Source: Salinicola halimionae (GTDB lineage Bacteria; Pseudomonadota; Gammaproteobacteria; Pseudomonadales; Halomonadaceae). Taken from it: DNA of 64,000 bases. This document shows positions 26,564 through 34,998 of the stretch, one piece after another; within the stretch, counting starts at the first letter, position 1, and each line of letters starts with the position of its first letter. The stretch is from positions 432,864 to 496,863 of the forward strand of contig NZ_PZJQ01000004.1 in NCBI RefSeq assembly GCF_003206065.1, given 5' to 3'. Made by a program: the position numbers and the translations under genes. The notes beneath the pieces were generated by a model. The model searched no databases. It had not been told where the DNA came from and worked only from the letters and a program-made list of their open reading frames with translations.

Positions 26564-26721
26564 TCGGCGCGTGTCACATCAGCGGACTGGCTTGGGTCTC
26601 AGCAGACGATCGACTTTGATCGAGATGGTGCCGCGGCCGTGTAGTCGAGGTGCTCGTCTATCCCGCCGTCATGTCTCGTTCCGGAGGCATGACTCTCGCT
26701 TCATCACTCTCATGTCCCGTT

Positions 26722-26785
26722 TATCGGGAGTCACATGTATCGAGAGTCACATTTATCGAGTGTCGCGGTTATCGGATGTCATGAT
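26722..26785. repeat. Four tandem 16-bp repeats
   Basis: Four head-to-tail copies with an exact 16-bp period begin at 26722, 26738, 26754 and 26770: TATCGGGAGTCACATG, TATCGAGAGTCACATT, TATCGAGTGTCGCGGT and TATCGGATGTCATGAT. TATCG is constant. Less regular copies of GTCATG/CTCTC occur upstream from about 26665. They fill the convergent gap between the kinase and metR genes and reach the metR stop codon. Confidence 0.75.
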
Positions 26786-27708
26786 TCGGGCGTGCCGGCC
26801 GGCTTGACCCCACTCAATACCGCAAACGAGGTATCCCGCGCGGTACGAATGAAGTCCTCCATCCAGGGTAATCCCAGATTGTCTTCCCGAATCGCCGCAT
26901 AGAGCGTACTCCATACGCCCTCCTTGCCCAGCGGCAGCGCCTTGACGTAGTCGCGCTCCAGATACTCGGTCAGTGCCCAGTTGGGAAGGGCACAGACTCC
27001 ACGGCCACTCGCCACCAACTGCATCATCATTACCGTGAGTTCGGCGCTGCGGATTTCCTGCGGGCGCACGTTCGCCGGATCGAGAAACTGCGTGAAGACG
27101 TCCAGGCGGGAATGTTCCACCGGATAGACGATAAGCGTTTCCGCGGCAAGGTCGGACGGCTCGATCCAGCTGCGAGTCGCCAAGGGATGTTGCCTGGCAA
27201 CGGCGAGCAGACCTTCGTAGCGAAACAGCGGGGCGTAGTGGACGCCCGGCAGCGGCTCGGGGTTATCGGTAATCACCAGATCCAGCGCTTCGCGGGTCAG
27301 ACCCGGCAGCAGGTCGAAATTCTGGCCGCTGGGGATATCGATCTCGACTTCAGGCCAATGATCCCGGAAATGATCAATTGTCGGCATCAGCCACTGGAAA
27401 CAGCTGTGACACTCGATCGCCATGTGCAGGCGGCCATGTTCGTGCCCCGCCAGTCGTGCCAGGTCCCGCTCTGCCAGACGCAACTGCGGTAGCACCTGCT
27501 CGGCCAAGGTCAACAGACGCTCTCCGGCACGGGTAAACGATACCGGGCGGGTCTTGCGCGTGAATAGCGGCATGCCTAGCCGCGACTCCAGGTCCTTGAT
27601 CTGGTGCGATAACGCGGACTGGGTCAGATGAACACGCTCCGCGGCTTCGACCAGCGAGCCGGTATCACGCAAGGCGATGAGCGTACGGAGATGACGAAGT
27701 TCGAGCAT
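26779..27708 (-). CDS. metR: LysR-type regulator MetR
   Basis: A 309-residue LysR-type activator of methionine genes. The N-terminus MLELRHLRTLIALRDTGSLV, then LTQSALSHQIKDLESRLGMP, is the MetR form of the winged helix. The effector domain contains ECHSCFQWLMPTIDHFRDHW, as in MetR proteins that respond to homocysteine. It is divergent from metE, the classical MetR target. The ATG at 27706-27708 matches the family start; an in-frame GTG at 27724-27726 would add six residues (MSKIHN). A MetR-like site lies directly in front of the ATG, suggesting autoregulation. Confidence 0.9.
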   Translation of the reverse strand: MLELRHLRTLIALRDTGSLVEAAERVHLTQSALSHQIKDLESRLGMPLFTRKTRPVSFTRAGERLLTLAEQVLPQLRLAERDLARLAGHEHGRLHMAIECHSCFQWLMPTIDHFRDHWPEVEIDIPSGQNFDLLPGLTREALDLVITDNPEPLPGVHYAPLFRYEGLLAVARQHPLATRSWIEPSDLAAETLIVYPVEHSRLDVFTQFLDPANVRPQEIRSAELTVMMMQLVASGRGVCALPNWALTEYLERDYVKALPLGKEGVWSTLYAAIREDNLGLPWMEDFIRTARDTSFAVLSGVKPAGTPES

Positions 27709-27712
27709 GTTA

Positions 27713-27725
27713 TGAATTTTGCTCA
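27713..27725. promoter_or_regulatory. Candidate MetR binding site
   Basis: TGAATTTTGCTCA matches the MetR consensus TGAA-N5-TTCA with one mismatch. It lies in the metR/metE divergent gap, immediately upstream of the preferred metR start. Confidence 0.45.
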
Positions 27726-27832
27726 CGTTGGTGATTAGATAAACGCGTTTGATTCAGGATTTGTGGGCGGACAGACTGCTCGGCAAGCCAACACTTTGCC
27801 ATTCTAACCGCTAACATTGAGAGACCCTACAC

Positions 27833-30121
27833 ATGACCACTCTGGTACATACGCTGGGTTATCCGCGCATCGGCGCTCATCGTGAATTGAAGAGAGCCGT
27901 CGAAGCCTACTGGAAGAGTGAGCTCGACCGCGAGGGTCTCGAGCAGGAAGGCGTACGTCTGCGCAAGACGCATTGGCAGGATCAGGTCGACGCTGGCCTG
28001 GATGTCGTCACCGTCGGCGACTTCGCTTTCTATGACCAAGTGCTCAACGTTTCCGTACTGGTCGGCGCTGTACCGCCCCGTTTCGGCAGCGTCGATGGAG
28101 ATGTCGATCTCGATACCGATTTCCGCATGGCCCGCGGTCGCGCACCGTCCGGTGAGCCGGTGGCAGCTTGCGAGATGACCAAATATTTCGACACCAACTA
28201 TCACTACCTGGTGCCGGAATTGCATGAGGGTCAGGCCTTCCGTATCGCTAGCCAGCGATTGTTCGAGGAAGTCGCCGAAGCGAAGGCAGAAGGGCACCCG
28301 ATCAAGGTGGCTTTGACCGGCCCGGTGACCTGGCTTTGGTTGGCCAAGTCAAAGAGTGAGGGCCTCGATCGTCTTTCGTTGCTCGACGACCTGGTGTCGA
28401 CCTACGATCAGATTCTGAGCCGGCTGGCGGACGCTGGGGTCGAGTGGGTGCAACTGGACGAGCCGGCGCTGGTTCAGGACCTGCCCGACGATTGGCAGCG
28501 TGCTTTCGAGTCTGCCTACAACCAGTTGCAGTCGGCCCCGGTGAAGTTGCTGCTGACGAGCTACTTTGGCGGCCTTGGCGATAACCTGGGGCTGGCAGTG
28601 TCGCTACCGGTCGCAGGGCTGCACATCGATCTGGTGCGGGCACCACAGCAGTTGACCGCGGTGCTCGATCGCCTGCCGCCCGACAAGGTGCTTTCTGTGG
28701 GGGCCATCGATGGCCGCAACATCTGGCGCGCTGATCTGAGCCAGCTCGTCGGAGCGCTAAAGGATGCCAAGGCTCGGCTGGGGGATCGGCTGTGGCTCGC
28801 GCCGAGCTGCTCGCTGCTCCACGTGCCGGTGGATCTGGATAACGAAACCAAGTTGGACCCCGAATTGAAGAGCTGGCTGGCATTCGCACGCCAGAAGCTG
28901 GATGAGATCGTGACGCTGGCGCACGTGCTCGATGGCGTCGAGACGCCATCAGATTGCCAGCGCGTCGAGGATGCCAGCCGGGCGCTGGCTGCGAGACGTG
29001 AATCCCATCGCATTCACAAGCCTCGGGTCGCCGAGCGTCTGGCCAAGGTCGGCGTCGCCGACACGCGGCGTGGCAACGTCTATTCGGCACGAGCGGTAGC
29101 GCAGCGTGCGCGACTCGATCTGCCGCTGTTTCCGACGACATCGATTGGCTCTTTCCCGCAGACGCAGGAGATTCGCACGGCTCGCCGTGACTTCAAGCGG
29201 GGCGAGCTCGATGTGGCGGATTACGAACGCCGTATGCGTGATGAAATCTCGCTGGTGGTCGAGCGTCAGGCGCAACTGGGCCTCGACGTACCGGTGCATG
29301 GCGAGGCCGAACGTAACGATATGGTTGAATATTTCGGCGAACAGCTCGATGGTTTCGCCTTTACTCAGAGCGGCTGGGTCCAGAGCTACGGTTCGCGCTG
29401 CGTCAAGCCGCCGGTGATTTTCGGCGACGTGACCCGACCCGCGGCGATGACGGTGCGCTGGAGCGAGTACGCCCAGTCTCTCACCGACAAGCCGATGAAA
29501 GGCATGCTGACCGGCCCGGTGACCATCCTGCAGTGGTCGTTCGTGCGTGACGATCAGCCGCGTGCCACCACCTGTCGTCAGATCGCACTGGCGCTGCGCG
29601 ATGAAGTCGCCGATCTCGAACGTGCTGGTATCGCGATCATTCAGATCGACGAGCCTGCCCTGCGCGAAGGGCTGCCGTTGCGCCAGGCCGAATGGCAGGC
29701 CTATCTCGACTGGGCGGTAGAGTGCTTCCAGCTCAGCGCGGCGGTCGTTGCTGACGGGACCCAGATCCACACTCACATGTGCTATGCCGAGTTCAACGAC
29801 ATCATCGGGGCTATCGCGGCGATGGATGCCGATGTCATCACCATCGAGACGTCGCGCTCGGACATGGAGCTGCTGGATGCTTTCCAGCACTTCGATTATC
29901 CCAACGGGATTGGGCCGGGCGTCTACGACATCCATTCGCCGAACATTCCCGAGCGTGCCTGGATGGTCGATCTGATGGCCAAGGCGGCGGAAAAGATCCC
30001 GGCCGAGCGTCTTTGGGTCAATCCGGATTGTGGCCTGAAAACGCGCGGCTGGGCGGAAGTGGAACCGGCGCTGGCCAACATGGTCGAGGCTGCCCGTGAG
30101 CTGCGTAAGCGTTATGCCTGA
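27833..30121 (+). CDS. metE: Cobalamin-independent methionine synthase
   Basis: A 762-residue enzyme that transfers the methyl group of methyltetrahydropteroyl-triglutamate to homocysteine. The N-terminal barrel starts [20 protein letters not shown], and the C-terminal barrel has [16 protein letters not shown] and [20 protein letters not shown]. The zinc ligands are His648 and Cys650 ([10 protein letters not shown]) and Cys733 ([11 protein letters not shown]), a constant offset of seven from E. coli MetE. It is divergent from metR, and a textbook terminator stands 72 bp after the stop, so it is monocistronic. All catalytic parts are intact. Confidence 0.96.
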   Translation: MTTLVHTLGYPRIGAHRELKRAVEAYWKSELDREGLEQEGVRLRKTHWQDQVDAGLDVVTVGDFAFYDQVLNVSVLVGAVPPRFGSVDGDVDLDTDFRMARGRAPSGEPVAACEMTKYFDTNYHYLVPELHEGQAFRIASQRLFEEVAEAKAEGHPIKVALTGPVTWLWLAKSKSEGLDRLSLLDDLVSTYDQILSRLADAGVEWVQLDEPALVQDLPDDWQRAFESAYNQLQSAPVKLLLTSYFGGLGDNLGLAVSLPVAGLHIDLVRAPQQLTAVLDRLPPDKVLSVGAIDGRNIWRADLSQLVGALKDAKARLGDRLWLAPSCSLLHVPVDLDNETKLDPELKSWLAFARQKLDEIVTLAHVLDGVETPSDCQRVEDASRALAARRESHRIHKPRVAERLAKVGVADTRRGNVYSARAVAQRARLDLPLFPTTSIGSFPQTQEIRTARRDFKRGELDVADYERRMRDEISLVVERQAQLGLDVPVHGEAERNDMVEYFGEQLDGFAFTQSGWVQSYGSRCVKPPVIFGDVTRPAAMTVRWSEYAQSLTDKPMKGMLTGPVTILQWSFVRDDQPRATTCRQIALALRDEVADLERAGIAIIQIDEPALREGLPLRQAEWQAYLDWAVECFQLSAAVVADGTQIHTHMCYAEFNDIIGAIAAMDADVITIETSRSDMELLDAFQHFDYPNGIGPGVYDIHSPNIPERAWMVDLMAKAAEKIPAERLWVNPDCGLKTRGWAEVEPALANMVEAARELRKRYA

Positions 30122-30192
30122 GACGATTGTCGAGCGATGAACGGGTTCGTGGTTTGGCCCGCCAGTACCCCTGGCATGTTAGGCTGAACATT

Positions 30193-30223
30193 GCGCCGCG
30201 AGACGATCTCGCGGCGCTTTTTT
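30193..30223 (+). terminator. Rho-independent terminator of metE
   Basis: An 11-bp perfect stem (GCGCCGCGAGA at 30193-30203 with 30207-30217), a three-base loop and six T residues (30218-30223). Confidence 0.9.
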
Positions 30224-30265
30224 ATGACGGCTCTTCGAGGGCGTTTACAAAACAGGCGAACGAAG

Positions 30266-30349
30266 ACAAGGCAAGGCGAAATTGGACGAGAAAGCGGAAT
30301 TTACAGGGCGTAAATGAGTATTTTGAGGTCAATTTTAACGCTGTATTGT
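30266..30349. repeat. Long imperfect hairpin element, possible dispersed repeat
   Basis: Two arms of about 40 bases (30266-30304 and 30310-30349) pair imperfectly around the loop AGGGC. The innermost bases (ATTTAC with GTAAAT), a central AAATTG with CAATTT, and the outer ACAA with TTGT match. It is clearly richer in A/T than its surroundings and lies between the metE terminator and the next gene. It resembles non-coding repeat elements dispersed in halophile and other gammaproteobacterial genomes, but a second copy is not in this window. Confidence 0.5.
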
Positions 30350-30410
30350 CGAGTGCAGCCCTCTAGTAAGCGCTCTCTTCGTGTTCAGACATCTCTCGGG
30401 AATCTCACTC

Positions 30411-31196
30411 ATGTCCAAAGCGCCTCAGGCTGGCACAGACCGCCGCGCCCTCCATTGCCATCACTCATCGCTTAGCTGGTTGGCTGCATCGATCTGCGCG
30501 CTCTTGCTTGCGGGTTGTGCCGGCGGGGGGCACCCCCGTGTGAACTCGACGGCACCGTCGTCGGCGTTGGAGGCGCTCAAGTCCCCGCTACTACCCAGTG
30601 CCTTCTTCGCGGATGGCGGCAAGACCTTCACTGCCTGGCGCTGTACGCCGTCTCAAGACCTGGTGACGACCACGCCCGATGAGAGCCGATTGCGACTATG
30701 GACAGCGCTGGGGGAGACCGAGCTGCCCAGTGCCGTGGTCGGGGCCGGATCCCGTTACGAACTCGGGGGGCTGTCATTCTGGCGCCAGGGCCGCGACGCC
30801 CGCGTCGAAAGCGACAACGGACGACTGGTCTGTACGCTGGCCAACGAACGCGAAACGGCGACTCGCGAGCAGCACCCCGACAGCATACTCTACGCTGGCG
30901 GCAACGAACCGGGCTGGAATGTTTCACTCGATCGCAACAGCCATTCACTGACGCTGGTATCCGATTACGGCCAGGCCAGCGATACGTTCGATTACCGGGT
31001 CGCTGCGGTACATAACGGTAGCGATGCAAGCATGGTGTTGGTCAGCGATAGCGGCCGCTATCCGATGGAGCTGAATCTTCGGGCCGGCGCCTGTTTCGAT
31101 GACATGAGTGGCAAGCCATGGCCGGTCAAGGTGACGTTGCGCTATGGCGGGCGTGAATTTCACGGCTGCGGGCAGGGTGTCGAGGCCAGTCGGTAG
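30411..31196 (+). CDS. Lipoprotein with MliC-like and COG3650-like domains
   Basis: A 261-residue protein. After the signal peptide the lipobox LLLAGC gives a lipidated cysteine. Residues 60-145 resemble a membrane-bound lysozyme inhibitor (MliC) domain: FTAWRCTPSQDLVTTT, LPSAVVGAGSRYELGGLSFW, RVESDNGRLVCTL. The C-terminal half (150-255) resembles the COG3650-type domain with NEPGWNVSL, ACFDDMSGKPWPVKVTLRYG and a final FHGCGQ. The start MSKAPQAGTD was picked at 30411 as the last Met before the signal. Protection against host or competitor lysozyme is possible, but the key inhibitor loop cannot be verified by eye. Confidence 0.65.
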   Translation: MSKAPQAGTDRRALHCHHSSLSWLAASICALLLAGCAGGGHPRVNSTAPSSALEALKSPLLPSAFFADGGKTFTAWRCTPSQDLVTTTPDESRLRLWTALGETELPSAVVGAGSRYELGGLSFWRQGRDARVESDNGRLVCTLANERETATREQHPDSILYAGGNEPGWNVSLDRNSHSLTLVSDYGQASDTFDYRVAAVHNGSDASMVLVSDSGRYPMELNLRAGACFDDMSGKPWPVKVTLRYGGREFHGCGQGVEASR

Positions 31197-31346
31197 ATAT
31201 CGGAGCCGATCGTCATGATATGAACGATAGCGTCGAACGGTTCGTGCCATTTTTCGCGTTTTTCATTTCAAAAAGCACAATGAATAATGCCTCCAACGTT
31301 CGCCGGCGGCTGCCGGTGTCTTGTACTCAGGTTCGGAGGCAGATTC

Positions 31347-31955
31347 ATGACGCAACGCATTCTTCTCATTACCAGTTCTCTTTTCGGCGAGGGTGGTCAA
31401 TCTCGCGCGCTGGCGGAGTCCTTCAAGCAGTCGCTGGAAGCCCGAGATGTCGAGCTCACCGAGCGCAACGTGGTCGAACAGACGTTGCCGCATCTGACGG
31501 GAGCGGAGATGACGAGCTGGATGACCGAGCCCGCCGAGCGCAGCCTCGAACAGCAGGCTTTGGCGCGGATCTCCGATGAGCTTCTGGCCGAAGTCGAGGC
31601 CAGCGACGTGCTGGTTCTGGCGGTGCCGCTCTACAACTTGGGGATTCCGAGCCAGCTCAAGTCCTGGTTCGACCGTATTCTGCGCGCCGGCAAGACCTTT
31701 CAATACACCGCCAATGGCCCGGTTGGGTTGCTGGAAGGCAAGTCCGGGCTGATTCTGGCGGCGCGCGGCGGCATGTATGCCGGCACGGAGATGGACTCTC
31801 AAACGCCGCATCTCAAGCACATGCTGGGGCTGATCGGGATCAAGGATGTTCACACGATCTACGCGGAAGGCCTCAACATGGGCGATGAACGCAAGCAACA
31901 GTCTCTGAAAGAGGCGAAGCAGGCGATCGGCCAGTACGTTTCATCGCGATTTTAA
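31347..31955 (+). CDS. azoR: FMN-dependent NADH azoreductase (quinone reductase)
   Basis: A 202-residue flavodoxin-fold enzyme. ILLITSSLFGEGGQSRALAE binds FMN phosphate, AVPLYNLGIPSQLKSWFDRI and LRAGKTFQYTANGPVGLLEG are the AzoR signatures, and the AARGGMYAG loop follows. It reduces quinones and azo compounds with two electrons from NADH, a detoxification step. The start MTQRILLITSS follows GGAGG at good spacing; the longer frame upstream is ignored. A DoxX gene begins 25 bp downstream, a common partner of such reductases. Confidence 0.9.
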   Translation: MTQRILLITSSLFGEGGQSRALAESFKQSLEARDVELTERNVVEQTLPHLTGAEMTSWMTEPAERSLEQQALARISDELLAEVEASDVLVLAVPLYNLGIPSQLKSWFDRILRAGKTFQYTANGPVGLLEGKSGLILAARGGMYAGTEMDSQTPHLKHMLGLIGIKDVHTIYAEGLNMGDERKQQSLKEAKQAIGQYVSSRF

Positions 31956-31980
31956 GGGTCCATATCCCGGGGAGTCTGTC

Positions 31981-32385
31981 ATGCGTCAACTGCTGCAAAA
32001 CGATGGTCTCGGCAAGCTGATCGTTCGCCTGAGCGTAGGCATCCTGATTCTGTTTCACGGCATCAACAAGGTCACTCATCCGGGCAGCTTCGACGGGTTG
32101 GGCCAGATGCTGGAGGGGATCGGTCTACCGGCGTTTCTCGCCTATGGCGTCTTGCTGGGCGAGGTGGTCGGTCCGCTGATGGCGATCGTTGGTTGGCAGG
32201 CGCGAATTGGCGGTCTGCTGATGGCCGGCAATATGACCGTTGCGGTCCTGCTGGTCCATCTACCCCAGTTGGGATCGCTCAACGAGCAGGGCGGCTGGGC
32301 GCTGGAACTGCAGGGGATGTACTTCTTCGCCGCGCTGGCGGTGGTGTTCCTTGGCAGCGGTCGCACGGCGTTGAAACCCGACTGA
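31981..32385 (+). CDS. DoxX-family membrane protein (copy 1)
   Basis: A 134-residue protein with four membrane segments. Signature parts are LGKLIVRLSVGILILFHGIN, YGVLLGEVVGPLMAIVGWQA, RIGGLLMAGNMTVAVLLVHL and ELQGMYFFAALAVVFLGSGR. DoxX proteins act in quinone or thiosulfate redox and oxidative-stress functions, often next to azoreductases or oxidoreductases, as here. It is very similar to the protein at 34280-34681, so a duplication is likely. The precise reaction is unknown. Confidence 0.85.
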   Translation: MRQLLQNDGLGKLIVRLSVGILILFHGINKVTHPGSFDGLGQMLEGIGLPAFLAYGVLLGEVVGPLMAIVGWQARIGGLLMAGNMTVAVLLVHLPQLGSLNEQGGWALELQGMYFFAALAVVFLGSGRTALKPD

Positions 32386-32412
32386 TTCCCGGCAAGCGAT
32401 ATCGCCCCCGGG

Positions 32413-32450
32413 AAAGCTCTCGATATCATCGGTATCGAGGGCTTTATTTT
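32413..32450 (+). terminator. Terminator after azoR-doxX
   Basis: AAAGCTCTCGATA (32413-32425) pairs with 32433-32445 (one wobble), a seven-base loop lies between, and ATTTT follows. Confidence 0.75.
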
Positions 32451-32587
32451 GCCTATGGTGGCCCAAGTCGCCGCCGACCGGTATGCGAGACGATGTTTAC
32501 CTTGAGGGATAGACAGTGTCATTCACCGAACGGCGGTCGTGGTCTACCATAGAGTGGTTCAATACACTGACGAATCAGGAAGATTTC

Positions 32588-33028
32588 ATGGAATACCTGC
32601 ATACGATGGTTCGCGTTGCCGATCTCGACGCCTCGCTGCATTTCTACTGCGACCTGCTGGGCCTGCAGGAAGTCTCGCGCAAGGAAAACGAGAAGGGTCG
32701 GTTTACCCTGGTTTTCCTGGCGACGCCCAATGACACCCCGCGCGCCAAGGCCGAGCAGTCGCCGATGGTCGAGCTGACCTACAACTGGGATCCGGAGACA
32801 TACACCGGAGGCCGCAATTTTGGTCATCTGGCCTATCGTGTCGACGATATCTACGCACTATGCGAAAAATTGCAGGCCGGTGGCGTCACCATCAATCGCC
32901 CGCCGCGCGACGGCCACATGGCTTTCGTTCGCTCGCCGGATGACATTTCCATCGAGCTGCTCCAGAAAGGTGATGCACTTGAACCCAGTGAGCCCTGGGC
33001 CTCGATGGAAAATACGGGTAGCTGGTAA
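32588..33028 (+). CDS. gloA: Lactoylglutathione lyase (glyoxalase I)
   Basis: A 146-residue metalloenzyme that turns the glutathione hemithioacetal of methylglyoxal into S-lactoylglutathione. The four metal ligands are in place: His5 ([10 protein letters not shown]), Glu62 (MVELTYNW), His80 ([10 protein letters not shown]) and Glu123 (ISIELLQ). It is slightly longer than E. coli GloA because of the insert [11 protein letters not shown]. The start [10 protein letters not shown] fits the family exactly, although AGGAAGA is only a moderate ribosome binding site. TspO follows 5 bp after the stop codon. Confidence 0.93.
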   Translation: MEYLHTMVRVADLDASLHFYCDLLGLQEVSRKENEKGRFTLVFLATPNDTPRAKAEQSPMVELTYNWDPETYTGGRNFGHLAYRVDDIYALCEKLQAGGVTINRPPRDGHMAFVRSPDDISIELLQKGDALEPSEPWASMENTGSW

Positions 33029-33033
33029 ATATC

Positions 33034-33507
33034 GTGAGCCGTTCGAGTCTTGTCTTCTGCGGCTGGTTGCTGCTGGTGGCGGTTGCCGCCAGCAGCGGCA
33101 TTCTGGCCCCGCCCGGCGAGTGGTATGCCGCGCTCGTCAAGCCGCCCCTGACCCCGCCGGACTGGCTGTTTCCCGCCGCCTGGACGCTGCTTTATCTGAT
33201 GATGGCAGTGGCGGCCTGGAAGGTGACATTGATCGTCCCGCGCAGCGATCGTCGGACGGCGCTGGCGCCTTTCATGCTGCAGTTGATCGCCAACGGGGTA
33301 TGGTCATGGCTGTTCTTTGCGGCGCACTGGATGCTGATCGGGCTACTCGATCTGCTATTGATGTGGGGGCTGATCGTGTGGACGATCGTGACGTTCTCGC
33401 GCTATTCACGCCTCGCTGCCGGCTTGCTGTTGCCCTACCTTGCGTGGGTCAGTTTCGCCGCCTATCTCAACGCGGCGCTGTTGGTATTCAACGCCCCGTG
33501 GCATTGA
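33034..33507 (+). CDS. TspO/MBR-family membrane protein
   Basis: A 157-residue protein with five membrane segments and the family pattern EWYAALVKPPLTPPDWLFPA, AAWTLLYLMMAVAAWKV, ANGVWSWLFFAAHWMLIGLL, and a late YLAWVSFAAYLNAALLVFNA. TspO proteins bind porphyrins and related lipophilic ligands and act in stress and tetrapyrrole handling. It starts with GTG five bases after gloA and is likely translated from the same message. Tryptophans and the conserved AxxLN motif are intact. The function in this organism is not known. Confidence 0.88.
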   Translation: MSRSSLVFCGWLLLVAVAASSGILAPPGEWYAALVKPPLTPPDWLFPAAWTLLYLMMAVAAWKVTLIVPRSDRRTALAPFMLQLIANGVWSWLFFAAHWMLIGLLDLLLMWGLIVWTIVTFSRYSRLAAGLLLPYLAWVSFAAYLNAALLVFNAPWH

Positions 33508-33568
33508 GGTATCTGCGGCCTACGGCGGCCATGCAGAGATGCATCGTCTCGACAGCGAAAGGATGTTC

Positions 33569-34258
33569 ATGAGTCATCGGGCCAGCCCACTTCCGGCAGA
33601 TATCGAAAAGGCGATGCGTCGGGAAGCGGCCGAACTCGAGCGGCTGGACCGCGAGGTCTATCGCCAGTACGGCCGAGACCCGCTGGCGCCGATCGTCGGC
33701 CTGGGGCCTCGAGAGGCAACGCTCGCGATCTTCGGGCGTGATCCCGGCAAGAAAGAGGTCGACGTGGGTTTGCCCTTCGTGGGAGCTGGCGGTCAGAAGG
33801 TGCGCGGCGCACTCTATCGGCACCGCCACGGCAAGTCTCTACCGGACTTCGAGACTTCGCTGACGGTCGGCGAAGACCTCTTCTGGATCAATACCGTCCC
33901 TTACAAGCCGCAAGGCAACAAGGCATGGTCGATGGCCGTAAAGCGGCGTTTTCAACCGTTGGTGGCGGCGCTCCTGGCCCAGCAGTGGCAGGGCGAACAG
34001 GTCATCACGCTGGGGCGTGAAGCGTTTTTCTGGTTCGGTATCGGCCAGCCGCCGGCAGTTCGTGATGCGCTGGCAGCCTTCTGGAACCGTGACGATCGCT
34101 TTGCCACGACTCACGTCACCGAACTGTCCCTACCTGACGGTTCGACCAAGCGTTTCGTTCTGGCGCCGCTGCCCCATCCGTCGCCACTCAATCAGCAGTG
34201 GTTCAAGCGTTTCCCCAGCCTCCTGGATGCGCGGCTAGCGGCCTTGAACATCGAGTGA
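33569..34258 (+). CDS. Uracil-DNA glycosylase superfamily protein (atypical, cysteine-free)
   Basis: A 229-residue protein. Motif 1 appears as IFGRDPGKKEVDVGLPFVGA (compare GEAPG...G.PFVG in family-4 enzymes) and motif 2 as LPHPSPLNQQWF, so the fold is that of the UDG superfamily. There are no cysteines, so the iron-sulfur cluster of families 4 and 5 must be missing. Residues just ahead of motif 1 (FGRDP in place of GEAPG) differ from the usual site, so base excision activity is uncertain. The start at 33569 follows AAAGGA five bases upstream. It may be in the same transcript as tspO, 61 bp away. Confidence 0.7.
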   Translation: MSHRASPLPADIEKAMRREAAELERLDREVYRQYGRDPLAPIVGLGPREATLAIFGRDPGKKEVDVGLPFVGAGGQKVRGALYRHRHGKSLPDFETSLTVGEDLFWINTVPYKPQGNKAWSMAVKRRFQPLVAALLAQQWQGEQVITLGREAFFWFGIGQPPAVRDALAAFWNRDDRFATTHVTELSLPDGSTKRFVLAPLPHPSPLNQQWFKRFPSLLDARLAALNIE

Positions 34259-34279
34259 TATCAATGATGAGGCGTTGCC

Positions 34280-34681
34280 TCAATCGGGTTTCGTTGCCAT
34301 CCGGCCACTGCCCAGAAACGTGATTGCCAGCGCCCCGCCCAGGAACATGCCCTGTAGCTCGAGTGTCCAGCCACCCTGACCATTGAGTGTCCATAGTTGG
34401 CCTGTATGGACGAGTACCAGCGCCACGATCATGTTGACCGCCATCAACAGCCCACCGATTCGTGCCTGCCAGCCGACGATAGCCATCAGCGGTGCGACGA
34501 TTTCGCCGACCAGCACGCCATAGGCAACGAAAGAGGGGAGCCCCATTGCTGAAAGCTGTTGGGCGATACCGTTGAGGCTGGAGGGATCCATCAGTTTGCT
34601 GATGCCATGAAGCAGGATCAGGCCGCCGACGCACAGGCGTAGCAGGAGTTTGCCCAAGTCTTCGTTGTGCAGGAAGCGCAT
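34280..34681 (-). CDS. DoxX-family membrane protein (copy 2)
   Basis: A 133-residue four-segment membrane protein, nearly colinear with copy 1: LGKLLLRLCVGGLILLHGIS, YGVLVGEIVAPLMAIVGWQA, RIGGLLMAVNMIVALVLVHT, ELQGMFLGGALAITFLGSGR. By eye the two share well over half of their residues, including both termini. It is on the opposite strand, convergent with the UDG-like gene, and has no redox partner beside it. The start MRFLHNEDL corresponds to that of copy 1. A role in redox stress is likely by family. Confidence 0.83.
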   Translation of the reverse strand: MRFLHNEDLGKLLLRLCVGGLILLHGISKLMDPSSLNGIAQQLSAMGLPSFVAYGVLVGEIVAPLMAIVGWQARIGGLLMAVNMIVALVLVHTGQLWTLNGQGGWTLELQGMFLGGALAITFLGSGRMATKPD

Positions 34682-34998
34682 AAGAAATTTCCGTGTGGTA
34701 ACACTATTTGTCAGCAATGCGATGCCACTCTGGCGAGGCTAGGCTACCAGAACTTGCGGCAGATGCCGGCTCAATAATTAAAGTGTCTATTTGTAATCAA
34801 TTGACTACATTGTTCTTAGCAATTTTGACAATGTTATTTTTTGTTAAACCGGGCGATACTCAAACCCGTGCGCTTCCCCAAACTCTGATGCGCTCGATGC
34901 AGGATCGCCGCTTGGTCATGGTTCGACATCATTCTGTGTGTCCGGCGGAGAAGGGCCTGGCCACGGTTGCGTACCCTACATACAAGAACGAGTCGACA

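Noticed and set aside
26571-26807. 78-codon frame across the 16-bp repeats
   Set aside because: The sequence is repeat-derived and lacks a ribosome binding site or family pattern.
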